Part shown: one piece after another, positions 1-9,015 of the stretch
How the letters are laid out: every line of letters begins with the position of its first letter
How positions within the stretch are numbered: the first letter of the stretch is position 1
Source: Actinoplanes philippinensis
Lineage (GTDB): Bacteria > Actinomycetota > Actinomycetes > Mycobacteriales > Micromonosporaceae
DNA: 64,000 bases
Assembly (NCBI RefSeq): GCF_900113015.1
Contig: NZ_FONV01000001.1
Location: forward strand, 434,001-498,000
Reading direction: 5' to 3'
Notes under the pieces: generated by a model
The model's database searches: none
Told to the model about the DNA's origin: nothing
The model's input: only the letters and a program-made list of their open reading frames with translations
Program-made: the position numbers and the translations under genes

Positions 1-207
1 CTCGTCGAACGCGGCGCGCGCGGCCCGTACCGCCGCATCGACGTCGGACGCCGTGCCCACAGCGAACGTGCCGACCTCCTCGGCGGTCGCCGGATGCAGG
101 TGGCTCCAGGTGCCGCCGTCCGCGGCGGGACGCCAGGCGCCGTCGATCAGCAGTTCTCCGCCGGCGAGGCCGACCTCGTCGCGTTTGGCCTTGATCGAGA
201 GCACCAT
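1..207 (-). CDS. Aldehyde dehydrogenase, N-terminal part (cut by window edge)
   Basis: The first 69 codons of a minus-strand gene that runs off the left edge. The reading from the ATG at 207 contains GGELLIDGAWRPAADGGTW, then HPATAEEVGTFAVGTASDVD and AVRAARAAFDE, the usual N-terminal layout of NAD(P)-dependent aldehyde dehydrogenases (ligand strand, P-A-T/E motif, A-x-x-AAR-x-AF helix). The catalytic Cys and Glu would lie outside the window. A perfect KstR-type box sits 22 bases upstream of the ATG, so the gene probably belongs to the sterol regulon; the substrate, perhaps a side-chain aldehyde, is inferred only. Confidence 0.8.
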   Translation of the reverse strand, partial: MVLSIKAKRDEVGLAGGELLIDGAWRPAADGGTWSHLHPATAEEVGTFAVGTASDVDAAVRAARAAFDE

Positions 208-229
208 ACCGACCTCCGGGCGCGCGAAT

Positions 230-243
230 TGGAACAGGTTCTA
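230..243. promoter_or_regulatory. KstR-type operator (perfect)
   Basis: TGGAACAGGTTCTA matches the KstR palindrome TnnAACnnGTTnnA at every fixed position. It lies between the start of the aldehyde dehydrogenase gene (207, minus) and the stop of the upstream SDR (241), and overlaps that stop codon, so it should control the aldehyde dehydrogenase promoter. Confidence 0.75.
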
Positions 244-1089
244 TTTCTGGGCACGGTACGCCGTGTCCCGGAGGTCCGCCAGATACGCCGGCCATTCACC
301 GCCACCATGGACCGCGAGTGAGGCGCCGCTGATGTACCCGGCCAGCGGGGACGCGAGCAGCAGACAGGCGCTCGCCACCTCCCCGGCGCGGGCCGCCCGC
401 CCCATCGGCACGGCCCGGGCCACCGTCGACGCCGCCGCCGGACGGTCTCCCGCCGCAGCCGCGGACGACGGCGGCCCGGACGTGGACGGTTCCACCGGGC
501 CGACGACGAGGGTGTTCACGCGGACGCGGGGCGCCCACTCGGCGGCCAGGCTGGTGGCCAGGTGGTGCAGGCCCGCCTTCGCGGCGCCGTAGGCGGCGGT
601 TCCGGGGGACGGCCGGGTTCCGCTGACACTGCCGATCATGAGGATCACGCCGCCCGTGTCCTGGTCGCGCATGACCGCGTTGGCGGCCTGCGCGACATGC
701 AGCGGGGCGATGAGATTGAGTTCGATGATCTTCGCGTGCAGGCGGGGTGAGGCCGTCCCCGCCGGGACCTCCGGGCTGCCACCCGCGTTGTTGATCAGGA
801 CGTCGATCCGCCCGAAACGAGCAACCGCCGCATCCACCAGGGCCGCGGCCTGTGCCGGGTCACGCACGTCCGCCGGGAAGAATGCGAGAGCGGGCACCCC
901 GGTGGCGAGCGGGGGCCCGGAGCAGGGAGAAGAGGAGGCGCGAGCGGGCACGGCCGGGTCGGGCGGGGTCCGGCCGCAGACCAGGACGCCGGCGCCGGCG
1001 GCGTGGAAAGCGGCCGCGACGGCGGCGCCGATGCCCCGGGTGCCGCCGGTGACCACCACGGCGCGGCCGGTGAAGTCGAGGGGGTCCAT
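241..1089 (-). CDS. Short-chain dehydrogenase/reductase, Rv3549c-like
   Basis: 282-residue classical SDR. The cofactor loop TGGTRGIG is at residues 14-21, NNAG at 100-103, and the catalytic Ser154, Tyr167 and Lys171 (YGAAK) are in place. I start at ATG 1089 (MDPLDFTGR) because an ATG at 1116 would lie inside the KstR2-like box. The gene is divergent from echA20, the same arrangement as Rv3549c/echA20 in M. tuberculosis, so a role in steroid ring C/D breakdown is likely, although the exact reaction is not established. Residues about 42-66 form a Pro/Ser/Ala-rich insertion between strand 2 and helix 3 that classical SDRs lack. Confidence 0.85.
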   Translation of the reverse strand: MDPLDFTGRAVVVTGGTRGIGAAVAAAFHAAGAGVLVCGRTPPDPAVPARASSSPCSGPPLATGVPALAFFPADVRDPAQAAALVDAAVARFGRIDVLINNAGGSPEVPAGTASPRLHAKIIELNLIAPLHVAQAANAVMRDQDTGGVILMIGSVSGTRPSPGTAAYGAAKAGLHHLATSLAAEWAPRVRVNTLVVGPVEPSTSGPPSSAAAAGDRPAAASTVARAVPMGRAARAGEVASACLLLASPLAGYISGASLAVHGGGEWPAYLADLRDTAYRAQK

Positions 1090-1111
1090 GGACGTCGATG
1101 CTAGCCACCCA

Positions 1112-1125
1112 AGCAAGCGCTAGGT
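1112..1125. promoter_or_regulatory. KstR2-type operator (one mismatch)
   Basis: AGCAAGCGCTAGGT matches AnCAAGnnCTTGnT except CTAG for CTTG. It sits in the 49-base divergent gap between the SDR (starts 1089) and echA20 (starts 1139), the position expected for the switch of the ring C/D gene block. Confidence 0.65.
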
Positions 1126-1138
1126 TAGCCTGACCGCC

Positions 1139-1876
1139 GTGGGGATCGATCTGCACCGTGGCGCGATCGCCGAGGTGATCGTGGATTTTCCGCCGGTCAA
1201 CGCGCTGCCGGCGGCCGGCTGGCACGCCCTCGCCGACGCGGTCGGCGCAGCGGGGGCCGAGGAGCAGACTCGCGTGGTGGTGCTGGCGGCCGAGGGCCGC
1301 GGGTTCTGCGCGGGCGTGGACATCAAGGAGATGCAGCGGACGGCGGGGCACGAGGCGCTGCTGGCCGCGAACCGGGGCTGCGCGGCGGCGTTCGCGGCCG
1401 TCTACGACTGCCCGGTTCCGGTGATCGCCGCGGTCCACGGGTTCTGCCTGGGCGGCGGGGTCGGTCTGGCCGGCAACGCCGATCTGGTGGTGGCCGCCGA
1501 CGACGCCACGTTCGGGCTGCCGGAGGTGGACCGGGGCGCGCTGGGGGCGGCGACGCATCTGGCGCGGCTGGTTCCGCACCAGCTGATGCGGACGATGGTC
1601 TACACCTGCCGGCCGGTGACGGCGTGGGAGCTGCACCGGTTCGGGACGGTGCTGGAGGTGGTGCCCCCGGCCGGGCTGCGCCGGGCCGCGCATCGGGTCG
1701 CGGAGGAGATCGCGGCGAAGGATCCGCTGGTCATCCGGCGGGCGAAGGAGTCCCTGAACGGGATCGACCCGATCGACGTGAAGCGCTCCTACCGGTTCGA
1801 GCAGGGCTTCACGTTCGAGCTGAACCTGAACGGCGCCGGCGACCGGGCCCGCCGGAGATTCGTGGAGGGCCGGTAG
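1139..1876 (+). CDS. echA20: Crotonase-family ring D hydrolase, EchA20-like
   Basis: 245 residues from a GTG start just after the KstR2-like box. The crotonase fold shows in the oxyanion-hole segments GRGFCAGVDI (about 54-63) and GFCLGGGVGL (101-110). Followed immediately by ipdA, ipdB and ipdC, the gene order of Mtb Rv3550-Rv3553. In that pathway EchA20 opens ring D of the bicyclic HIEC-CoA by hydrolysis, so this is a ring-cleaving hydrolase rather than an ordinary beta-oxidation hydratase. The functional call rests on synteny as well as sequence. The stop at 1876 is 2 bases before the ipdA start, suggesting one transcript. Confidence 0.85.
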   Translation: MGIDLHRGAIAEVIVDFPPVNALPAAGWHALADAVGAAGAEEQTRVVVLAAEGRGFCAGVDIKEMQRTAGHEALLAANRGCAAAFAAVYDCPVPVIAAVHGFCLGGGVGLAGNADLVVAADDATFGLPEVDRGALGAATHLARLVPHQLMRTMVYTCRPVTAWELHRFGTVLEVVPPAGLRRAAHRVAEEIAAKDPLVIRRAKESLNGIDPIDVKRSYRFEQGFTFELNLNGAGDRARRRFVEGR

Positions 1877-1878
1877 CG

Positions 1879-2700
1879 GTGAGAGTCAGCATCGAGGACG
1901 CCGTCGGCGAGGTTCGCGACGGGATGACGATCGGGATCGGCGGATGGGGATCCCGGCGCAAACCGATGGCGATGGTACGGGCGCTGCTGCGATCCGGCCG
2001 GAAGGACCTGACACTCGTCAGTTACGGCGGCCCGGATGTCGGCCTGCTGGTGGCCGCGGGGTGCGTACGCCGCATCGTCACCGGCTTCGTCTCCCTGGAC
2101 AGCATCCCGCTGGAACCGCACTTCCGGGCGGCCCGCAGCGCGGGCGCCGTCGAGCTGACCGAATATGACGAGGGCATGCTCTACTGGGGCCTGCTGGCCG
2201 CCGCGAACCGGCTGCCGTTCCTGCCGATCCGGGCGGGTCTCGGCTCCGACGTGATGCGCGTGAACCCGGGCCTGCGCACGGTCCGCTCCCCCTACGCCGA
2301 CGCGACCGAGCTGGTGGCGATGCCGGCGATCACCATGGACGTCGCGTTCGTCCACCTGAACCGGGCGGACGCCGACGGCAACGGCCGCTATCTGGGCCCC
2401 GACCCGTACTTCGACGATCTGTTCTGCCTGGCCGCGAAGCAGCGGTTCCTGTCGTGCGAACGGATCGTCAGCACCGGCGAGCTGCAGGAGCAGGGGCCGC
2501 CGCAGACGCTGCTGACGAACCGGTCGATGGTCGACGGGGTGACGGAGACCCCGCACGGCGCCCATTTCACCAGCTGCGTCCCCGATTACGGCCGGGACGA
2601 GGAGTTCCAGCGGGAGTACGCGACGACCGGCTGGGACACGTTCCGCGCCCGCTATCTCGACGGCGACGAGACCGACTACCAGAAGGCGGTACGACGGTGA
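1879..2700 (+). CDS. ipdA: COCHEA-CoA hydrolase (ring C cleavage), alpha subunit
   Basis: 273 residues from GTG 1879, two bases after echA20. It has the CoA-transferase family I alpha-subunit fold (GIGGWGSRRKP near residues 19-29, then LVSYGGPDVGLLVAAG). IpdAB of Mtb and Rhodococcus is a divergent CoA-transferase-like enzyme that hydrolytically opens the last steroid ring (ring C) using a Glu in IpdA; the glutamates in TEYDEGMLYWG (residues 94-104) are the likely counterparts. The stop codon overlaps the ipdB GTG (GTGA), so the two subunits are translationally coupled. Confidence 0.9.
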   Translation: MRVSIEDAVGEVRDGMTIGIGGWGSRRKPMAMVRALLRSGRKDLTLVSYGGPDVGLLVAAGCVRRIVTGFVSLDSIPLEPHFRAARSAGAVELTEYDEGMLYWGLLAAANRLPFLPIRAGLGSDVMRVNPGLRTVRSPYADATELVAMPAITMDVAFVHLNRADADGNGRYLGPDPYFDDLFCLAAKQRFLSCERIVSTGELQEQGPPQTLLTNRSMVDGVTETPHGAHFTSCVPDYGRDEEFQREYATTGWDTFRARYLDGDETDYQKAVRR

Positions 2701-3389
2701 GCCGGGCCGAGACGTGTGTGGTGGCGTGCGCGGAGGCGTGGCGCGGTGACGGGGCGGTGCTGGCCGGTTCGGCGGGGGTGATCCCGGGGCTGGGCGCCCG
2801 CCTGGCCCAGCTCACGTTCGCGCGCGAGCTGCTGGTCACCGACGGGGAGGCGACCCTGCTGCGGGACGGGCGGGTGGAGGGCTGGCTGCCGTACCGCCAG
2901 GTCTTCGCGATCGTGGCGGCCGGGACCCGGCACGTGATGATGGGCGCGAGCCAGCTGGACCGGTTCGGCAATCAGAACATCTCCTGCGTCGGCCCGTGGG
3001 AGCGGCCGGCGTCGCAGCTGCTGTGTGTGCGGGGCGCGCCCGGCAACACGGTGAACCACCCGGTCAGCTACTGGGTGCCCCGGCATTCGCCGCGGGTGTT
3101 CGTCGAGCGCGTCGACATGGTGTCCGGGGTCGGCCACGATCGGGGCGCGCACGAGATCCGGCTGGTCGTCACGAACCTGGCGGTCCTCGACTTCGCCACC
3201 CCGGACCGGTCGATGCGGCTGCGGTCGGTGCACCCGGGCGTCACGGTCGACGAGGTGATCGCGGCCACCGGCTTCGAGCTGACCGTTCCTGATCAGGTCC
3301 CGGAGACCCGTGAACCCACCGCGGACGAGCAGCGGCTGATCCGGGAACGCCTCGACCCGGACGGCCGGCGGGAGCGGGAGGTCCGGTGA
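2697..3389 (+). CDS. ipdB: COCHEA-CoA hydrolase (ring C cleavage), beta subunit
   Basis: 230 residues from a GTG overlapping the ipdA stop. The sequence resembles CoA-transferase beta subunits (AGSAGVIPGLGARLAQLTFA, LLVTDGEATLL, MMGASQLDRFGNQNIS). The C terminus is charged and extended (TADEQRLIRERLDP). It forms the heteromeric ring-opening hydrolase with IpdA. Its TGA overlaps the ipdC GTG, so echA20-ipdA-ipdB-ipdC is a tight operon. Confidence 0.9.
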   Translation: MSRAETCVVACAEAWRGDGAVLAGSAGVIPGLGARLAQLTFARELLVTDGEATLLRDGRVEGWLPYRQVFAIVAAGTRHVMMGASQLDRFGNQNISCVGPWERPASQLLCVRGAPGNTVNHPVSYWVPRHSPRVFVERVDMVSGVGHDRGAHEIRLVVTNLAVLDFATPDRSMRLRSVHPGVTVDEVIAATGFELTVPDQVPETREPTADEQRLIRERLDPDGRREREVR

Positions 3390-4418
3390 GAACGGCGCTG
3401 ACCGGCCTGCTCGGCTGCCGGCACCCGATCGTGCAGACCGGCATGGGATACGTCGCCGGGGCCGGCCTGGTCTCCGCGGTCGCCGAGGCCGGCGGTTTCG
3501 GCATCGTGGCGTCCGCGACGATGACCCTCGGCCAGCTCGAAGCCACGATCAGGGAGATCAAGGGCAGGACCGGAAATCCCTTCGGGGTCAATGTACGGGC
3601 GGACGCGCCCGACGCGAGCGAACGCATCGACCTGCTGATCCGGGAACGGGTGAAGCTCGCGTCGTTCGCGCTGGCGCCCCACCGCGACCTGATCCGCCGG
3701 TGCGCCGACGGCGGGGTGCTGACCATGCCGTCGGTGGGGGCACGGCGGCACGCCGAGAAGGTAGCGGCCTGGGGTGTCGACGCGGTGCTGGTGCAGGGCG
3801 GCGAGGGTGGCGGGCACACCGGGCCGGTGCCGACGACGCTGGTGCTGCCGCAGGTGGTGGACGCCGTGGACATCCCGGTGGTGGCGGCCGGTGGCTTCTT
3901 CGACGGGCGGGGGCTGCTGGCCGCGCTGGCCTACGGGGCGGCCGGGGTGGCGATGGGGACCCGGTTCCTGCTCACCTCGGACAGCCCGGTCGGGTCCCGG
4001 GTGAAGCAGCTCTACCTCGACGCGGACGTGACCGGCACGGTCGTCACCACACGTGTGGACGGGGTGCCTCATCGGGTGCTGCGGACGGCGTACATCCAGG
4101 GGCTGGAGAGCTCGGGACGGGTGACCGCGCTGCTGCGGGCGGCCCGGCACGCCGCCGCGTTCCGGCGTCTCGCCGGGATGACCTGGCCGCAGGTGGCGCG
4201 CGCCGGGCTGGCGGCACGGCACGGGCGTGACCTGAGCTGGGCGCAGACGCTGATGGCGGCGGGCACGCCGGTGCTGCTGCGCACGGCGATGGTGGAGGGC
4301 CGTCCGGAGTACGGGGTGATGTCGGCCGGGCAGGTCGCCGGGGTGATCGACGACCTGCCGTCGTGTGCCGAGCTGATCGCGCGGATCATGACAGAGGCCG
4401 AGGCCGGGCTGGAGCGGC

Positions 4419-4435
<17 letters not shown>
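3386..4435 (+). CDS. ipdC: FMN-dependent oxidoreductase of the nitronate monooxygenase type, IpdC
   Basis: 349 residues. TIM-barrel flavoenzyme of the 2-nitropropane dioxygenase/nitronate monooxygenase family: PIVQTGMGYVAGAGLVSAV at the N terminus, the flavin-phosphate segment QGGEGGGHTG, and AAGGFFDGRGLLAAL followed by GAAGVAMGTRFL. Position after ipdAB and family membership match Rv3553 (IpdC), which introduces a double bond into the 5-oxo-HIC-CoA type intermediate before ring D opening. The 3-prime end overlaps the convergent fadA6 by 17 bases (4419-4435). A second family member lies at 27953-29038 and is probably not interchangeable. Confidence 0.88.
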
Positions 4436-5591
<1,156 letters not shown>

Positions 5592-5616
5592 TGTTGACGC
5601 CTCCCGCCACAACGAG

Positions 5617-5630
5617 TAGAACGTGTTCTA
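5617..5630. promoter_or_regulatory. KstR-type operator (perfect, fully palindromic)
   Basis: TAGAACGTGTTCTA matches TnnAACnnGTTnnA and is nearly symmetrical along its whole length. It lies between fadA6 (start 5591, minus) and the FadE29-like gene (start 5654, plus), so it may control both. This differs from mycobacteria, where fadA6 belongs to the KstR2 regulon. Confidence 0.8.
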
Positions 5631-5653
5631 ACTTACCGGGATCGGGGTGGCCC

Positions 5654-6787
5654 ATGCACGTCGGATACACACCCGAGCAGGAGAAGCTGCGCGCCTCGCT
5701 GCGGGAGTACTTCGCCGACCTGATGACACCGTCGCGCAGAGCCGGTCTGACCAGTGGCGACGGCGAGTACGGCGACGGCGCGACATACCGCGAGGTGGTC
5801 CGCCAACTCGGCCGCGACGGCTGGCTGACGATCGGCGGCCGGTCCCGCCTCGATCAGCTGATCTTCGCCGACGAGGCGGCGCTGGCCGGGGTGCCGGTGC
5901 CGTTCCTGACGCTCTACACGGTCGGCCCGACGATCGCCCGGCACGGCACGGCCGAGCAGAGGGAGCGGCTCGTCCCCCGGATCGAGGCGGGCGAGGTGCA
6001 CTTCTCGATCGGCTACTCGGAGCCGGGCGCCGGCACCGACCTGGCCGCCCTGACCACGCGGGCGGTCCGCGACGGCGACCACTACGTGATCACCGGCCAG
6101 AAGATGTGGACGAGCCTGATCCAGTACGCCGACTACGTCTGGCTGGCCTGTCGCACCTCCTCGGAGGAGAAGCGGCACCGCGGCCTGTCGATCATCATGG
6201 TGCCGACCGACTCCCCCGGCTTCTCGTGGACGCCGGTGCGGACGGTGGCCGGGCCGTCGACCAGCGCCACCTACTACGACGACGTGCGGGTCCCGGCGTC
6301 CGCCCTGGTCGGCGAGGAGAACCAGGGCTGGCGGCTGATCACCGACCAGCTCAACCACGAGCGGGTCGCCCTCACCTCGGCCGCGCCGCTGCAACGCGCG
6401 CTGCGGGAGGTCCGGGACTGGGCGGTCGAGACCGGCCGGATCGACCACGAGTGGGTGCGCCTGCACCTGGCCCGGGTGCACGCCGGGACCGAGGCGCTGA
6501 AGCTGTTCAACTGGCGGGCCTGTGTCTCCGGCGGCACCCCGGCCGCGTACCGGGCCTCGGCCGGCAAGGTCTACGGCACCGAGCTGGCGATCGAGGCGTA
6601 CCGGCTGCTCATGGAGGTCATCGGGCCGGCCGCGACGATCCGGGAGGGCGAGCCGGGCGCCGTGCTGTCCGGCCGGATCGAGCGGATGTACCGGTCGTCG
6701 CTGATCCTGACCTTCGGCGGCGGCGCCAACGAGGTGCAGCGCGACATCATCGCGGCCGCCGCGCTCGGCCTCCCGATCCGGCGTTGA
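5654..6787 (+). CDS. chsE2: Acyl-CoA dehydrogenase, ChsE2/FadE29-like subunit
   Basis: 377 residues. Aligns by eye along its whole length with Mtb FadE29: TPEQ-L-A-LREYF start, VHFSIGYSEPGAGTDLA, ITGQKMWTS, YYDDVRVPASALVGEENQGW, LITDQLNHERV and the C-terminal LTFGGGANEVQRDI. FadE28-FadE29 form an alpha2beta2 dehydrogenase that oxidises the 3-carbon side chain of 3-oxo-4-pregnene-20-carboxyl-CoA. The next gene, 10 bases downstream, is the partner. The KstR box at 5617 lies in its promoter. Confidence 0.9.
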   Translation: MHVGYTPEQEKLRASLREYFADLMTPSRRAGLTSGDGEYGDGATYREVVRQLGRDGWLTIGGRSRLDQLIFADEAALAGVPVPFLTLYTVGPTIARHGTAEQRERLVPRIEAGEVHFSIGYSEPGAGTDLAALTTRAVRDGDHYVITGQKMWTSLIQYADYVWLACRTSSEEKRHRGLSIIMVPTDSPGFSWTPVRTVAGPSTSATYYDDVRVPASALVGEENQGWRLITDQLNHERVALTSAAPLQRALREVRDWAVETGRIDHEWVRLHLARVHAGTEALKLFNWRACVSGGTPAAYRASAGKVYGTELAIEAYRLLMEVIGPAATIREGEPGAVLSGRIERMYRSSLILTFGGGANEVQRDIIAAAALGLPIRR

Positions 6788-6797
6788 GGAGCCGCTC

Positions 6798-7544
6798 ATG
6801 GACTTCGAACTCAGCACCGAGGCCGTCGAACTGGCCGGCCTGACCCGCGAGCTGGCCGGCTCGGGGCGACCGCTCTGGCCGGCGCTGGCCGAGGCCGGGA
6901 TCCTCGCCGCGGCCCTGCCGGAACGGGCCGGCGGCGACGGCCACGGCCTGGTCGAGCAGTGCGCGATCCTGATCGAGCTGGGCCGGCACGCCGCCGACGT
7001 CCCCTACCTGACGTCGATCGTGGTGGCCGCCTCGACGATCGCCGAGTTCGGCACCGACGAGCAGGTCGAGACCCTCGCCGCCCCGGCCGGGCGCGGCGAG
7101 CTGGTCCTGTCCGGCACCGACGTCGCGCCGGACCACGCGAAGCGGCGACTGGTCCTCGGCACCGCCGCCCAGCAACTCGGCGTCGTCGAACGCGCCCTGG
7201 AGATGACCGCCGAGTACGCCCGCACCCGAGTCCAGTTCGGCCGCCCGATCGGCGCGTTCCAGGCCGTCTCGCAGCGGCTCGCCGACGCGTGGATCGACGT
7301 GGAGGCGTTACGGCTGGCCGTGTGGCAGGCGGCCGGCCGGCCGGAACCCGCCGAGGTCGCGACGGCCGGGTTCTGGGCCGCCGAGGCCGGGCACCGGGTG
7401 CTGCACACCGCCGTCCACGTGCACGGCGGCGTCGGCATCGACCTGGACCATCCGCTGCACCGGTACTTCCTGGCCGCCGAGCACCACGAGTTCCTGCTCG
7501 GTGGCGCCACCGCCCGACTTCTCGACCTGGCCGAGGTGCTCTGA
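6798..7544 (+). CDS. chsE1: ChsE1/FadE28-like acyl-CoA dehydrogenase subunit lacking the middle beta domain
   Basis: 248 residues against about 339 for Mtb FadE28. The N-terminal helical domain (MDFELSTEAVELAGL through LAAPAGRGELVLSG, residues about 1-108) and the C-terminal helical domain (VLGTAAQQLGVVERALEMTA, QFGRPIGAFQAVSQRLAD, HVHGGVGIDLDHPLHRYF) are both clear, but the beta-sheet domain between them, about 85-90 residues that normally cover the flavin and substrate, is absent. The frame is open throughout, so this is an in-frame deletion, not a frameshift. A good ribosome site (GAGGAG) precedes ATG 6798. It may still serve as a structural partner of the FadE29-like protein; activity is uncertain. 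Confidence 0.8.
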   Translation: MDFELSTEAVELAGLTRELAGSGRPLWPALAEAGILAAALPERAGGDGHGLVEQCAILIELGRHAADVPYLTSIVVAASTIAEFGTDEQVETLAAPAGRGELVLSGTDVAPDHAKRRLVLGTAAQQLGVVERALEMTAEYARTRVQFGRPIGAFQAVSQRLADAWIDVEALRLAVWQAAGRPEPAEVATAGFWAAEAGHRVLHTAVHVHGGVGIDLDHPLHRYFLAAEHHEFLLGGATARLLDLAEVL

Positions 7545-8413
7545 TGAAATTCACGCTGGGGATCGCGCTGAGTCCGCTCGACCAGTTGACCGAGCTGGCC
7601 CGTACCGCTGAGGAATGTGGTTTCGCCTCGATCGCCCTGCCGGACTCGCTGTTCTATTCGGAGCACGTCTCCGCCGCCTATCCCTACACGCCGGACGGCA
7701 GCCGTTTCTGGAATGCCGACACGCCGTGGCCGGACCCGATGGTGGCGGCCGGCGCGATGGGCGCGGTCACATCCGTGATCCGGTTCTACACCCAGGTCCT
7801 GAAACTGGATCCGCGTAATCCGCTGCTGCTGGCCCGGCAGGTCGGCACGGTCGCGGCGCTCACCGGAAACCGTTTCGGGCTCGGCGTCGGACTGGGCTGG
7901 TCGCCGGAGGAATCGCACTGGTGCGGTCAGCCGTTCAAAGATCGCGGCGCACGCGCCGACGAGTCGATCGAGATCCTGAAAAGGATTCTGGGCGGCGGCA
8001 TGGTGTCGTTCCACGGCAAGCATTTCTCGTTCGAGAAACTGCAGATGAGCCCGGCGCCGGCCGAGCCGGTGCCGTTCTACGTGGGCGGGCACTCCGAGCC
8101 GGCGCTGCGGCGGGCGGCCCGGATCGGCGACGGCTGGTCCTCGGCGATGATCGGTTTCGACGACCTGCGGTCCACCATCGCCCGGCTCGCCGAGCTGCGC
8201 GCCGAACACGGCCGCGCCCACCTGCCGTTCGAGATCCAGGCGGTCTGCATCGACCGGCCCGGCCTCGACGGGTTCCGGCAGCAGGCGGAGATCGGGGTCA
8301 CCGACGCCATCGTCGTCCCGTGGCGCCGCTTCGACGCCACACTCCAGGAGAAACGCGACGCGCTGCGCCGCTTCGCCGACCGGTTCATCGAACCACTAGC
8401 CTCGGCCGGGTGA
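7544..8413 (+). CDS. LLM-class flavin (F420-type) oxidoreductase, Rv3520c-like
   Basis: 289 residues, ATG overlapping the previous stop (TGATG). Bacterial luciferase-like TIM barrel: MKFTLGIALSPLD, then LARTAEECGFASIALPD, LLLARQVGTVAALTGNRFGL, GVGLGWSPEE and VPFYVGGHSEPALRRAARIG near residue 180. Many such proteins in actinobacteria use F420, and the Mtb homologue Rv3520c lies in the KstR regulon beside ltp3/ltp4. The substrate is unknown; a steroid ketone or enone is an inference from the operon. Translational coupling to the ChsE1-like gene supports a role in the same pathway. Confidence 0.8.
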   Translation: MKFTLGIALSPLDQLTELARTAEECGFASIALPDSLFYSEHVSAAYPYTPDGSRFWNADTPWPDPMVAAGAMGAVTSVIRFYTQVLKLDPRNPLLLARQVGTVAALTGNRFGLGVGLGWSPEESHWCGQPFKDRGARADESIEILKRILGGGMVSFHGKHFSFEKLQMSPAPAEPVPFYVGGHSEPALRRAARIGDGWSSAMIGFDDLRSTIARLAELRAEHGRAHLPFEIQAVCIDRPGLDGFRQQAEIGVTDAIVVPWRRFDATLQEKRDALRRFADRFIEPLASAG

Positions 8414-8967
8414 CGTCACCCGCTGCCCCGCCACGCCCGCAGTCCCGGCCGGTCGAGCTGCGCCCGGTCGGCCGCGCCGACCGCGCCGTGCTGACGAATC
8501 TCGGTCAGCTGTTCCGGCACGACCTGTCCGAGCCGTACGGGCACGTGCCGAACGACGACGGCACCTTCAACGACCGGGTCGTCGACCTGTTCCTGGCCGG
8601 GGCCGCCCCGGACGCCCGCGGCTGGCTGATCACCGCCGCCGGCCGTACCGGCGGATACGTCCTCACCGCGGCGGATCCCGGCGGCGGGCGTACCATCTCC
8701 GCGTTCTTCGTGGTCCGCGCCCTGCGCCGGACCGGCGTCGGCCGGATCGCCGCCCTCGAGGTGATCCGGATGGTGCCGGGCCGCTGGGTGATCGGGTTCC
8801 AGCGCTACAACCCCGGCGTCGAGCGGTTCTGGTCCGCGGTCGCCACCGAACTGACCGGCGACCGGTGGGCGATCCACGACGAGCCCGCCCCGGCGTCACG
8901 TCCGCCGGACACCTTCATCACCCTTGATCTGGAACGAGCACCGTGGCCGGGCAACCGCACCTCCTGA
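8410..8967 (+). CDS. GNAT-family N-acetyltransferase
   Basis: 185 residues from a GTG overlapping the previous TGA. The acetyl-CoA binding core reads ISAFFVVRALRRTGVGRIAA (beta4, R-x-x-G-x-G/A loop) followed by W-VIGFQRYNPGVERFW, typical of GNAT enzymes. The substrate cannot be told. Although it is the last gene of a KstR-type operon, nothing in the sequence ties it to sterols; it may be carried along by position. Confidence 0.72.
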   Translation: MTSPAAPPRPQSRPVELRPVGRADRAVLTNLGQLFRHDLSEPYGHVPNDDGTFNDRVVDLFLAGAAPDARGWLITAAGRTGGYVLTAADPGGGRTISAFFVVRALRRTGVGRIAALEVIRMVPGRWVIGFQRYNPGVERFWSAVATELTGDRWAIHDEPAPASRPPDTFITLDLERAPWPGNRTS

Positions 8968-9015
8968 GCTTGCCTTGAAGATCGCTTTGCTTCAGTTCCG
9001 CCGGGTCGCGCCGAT

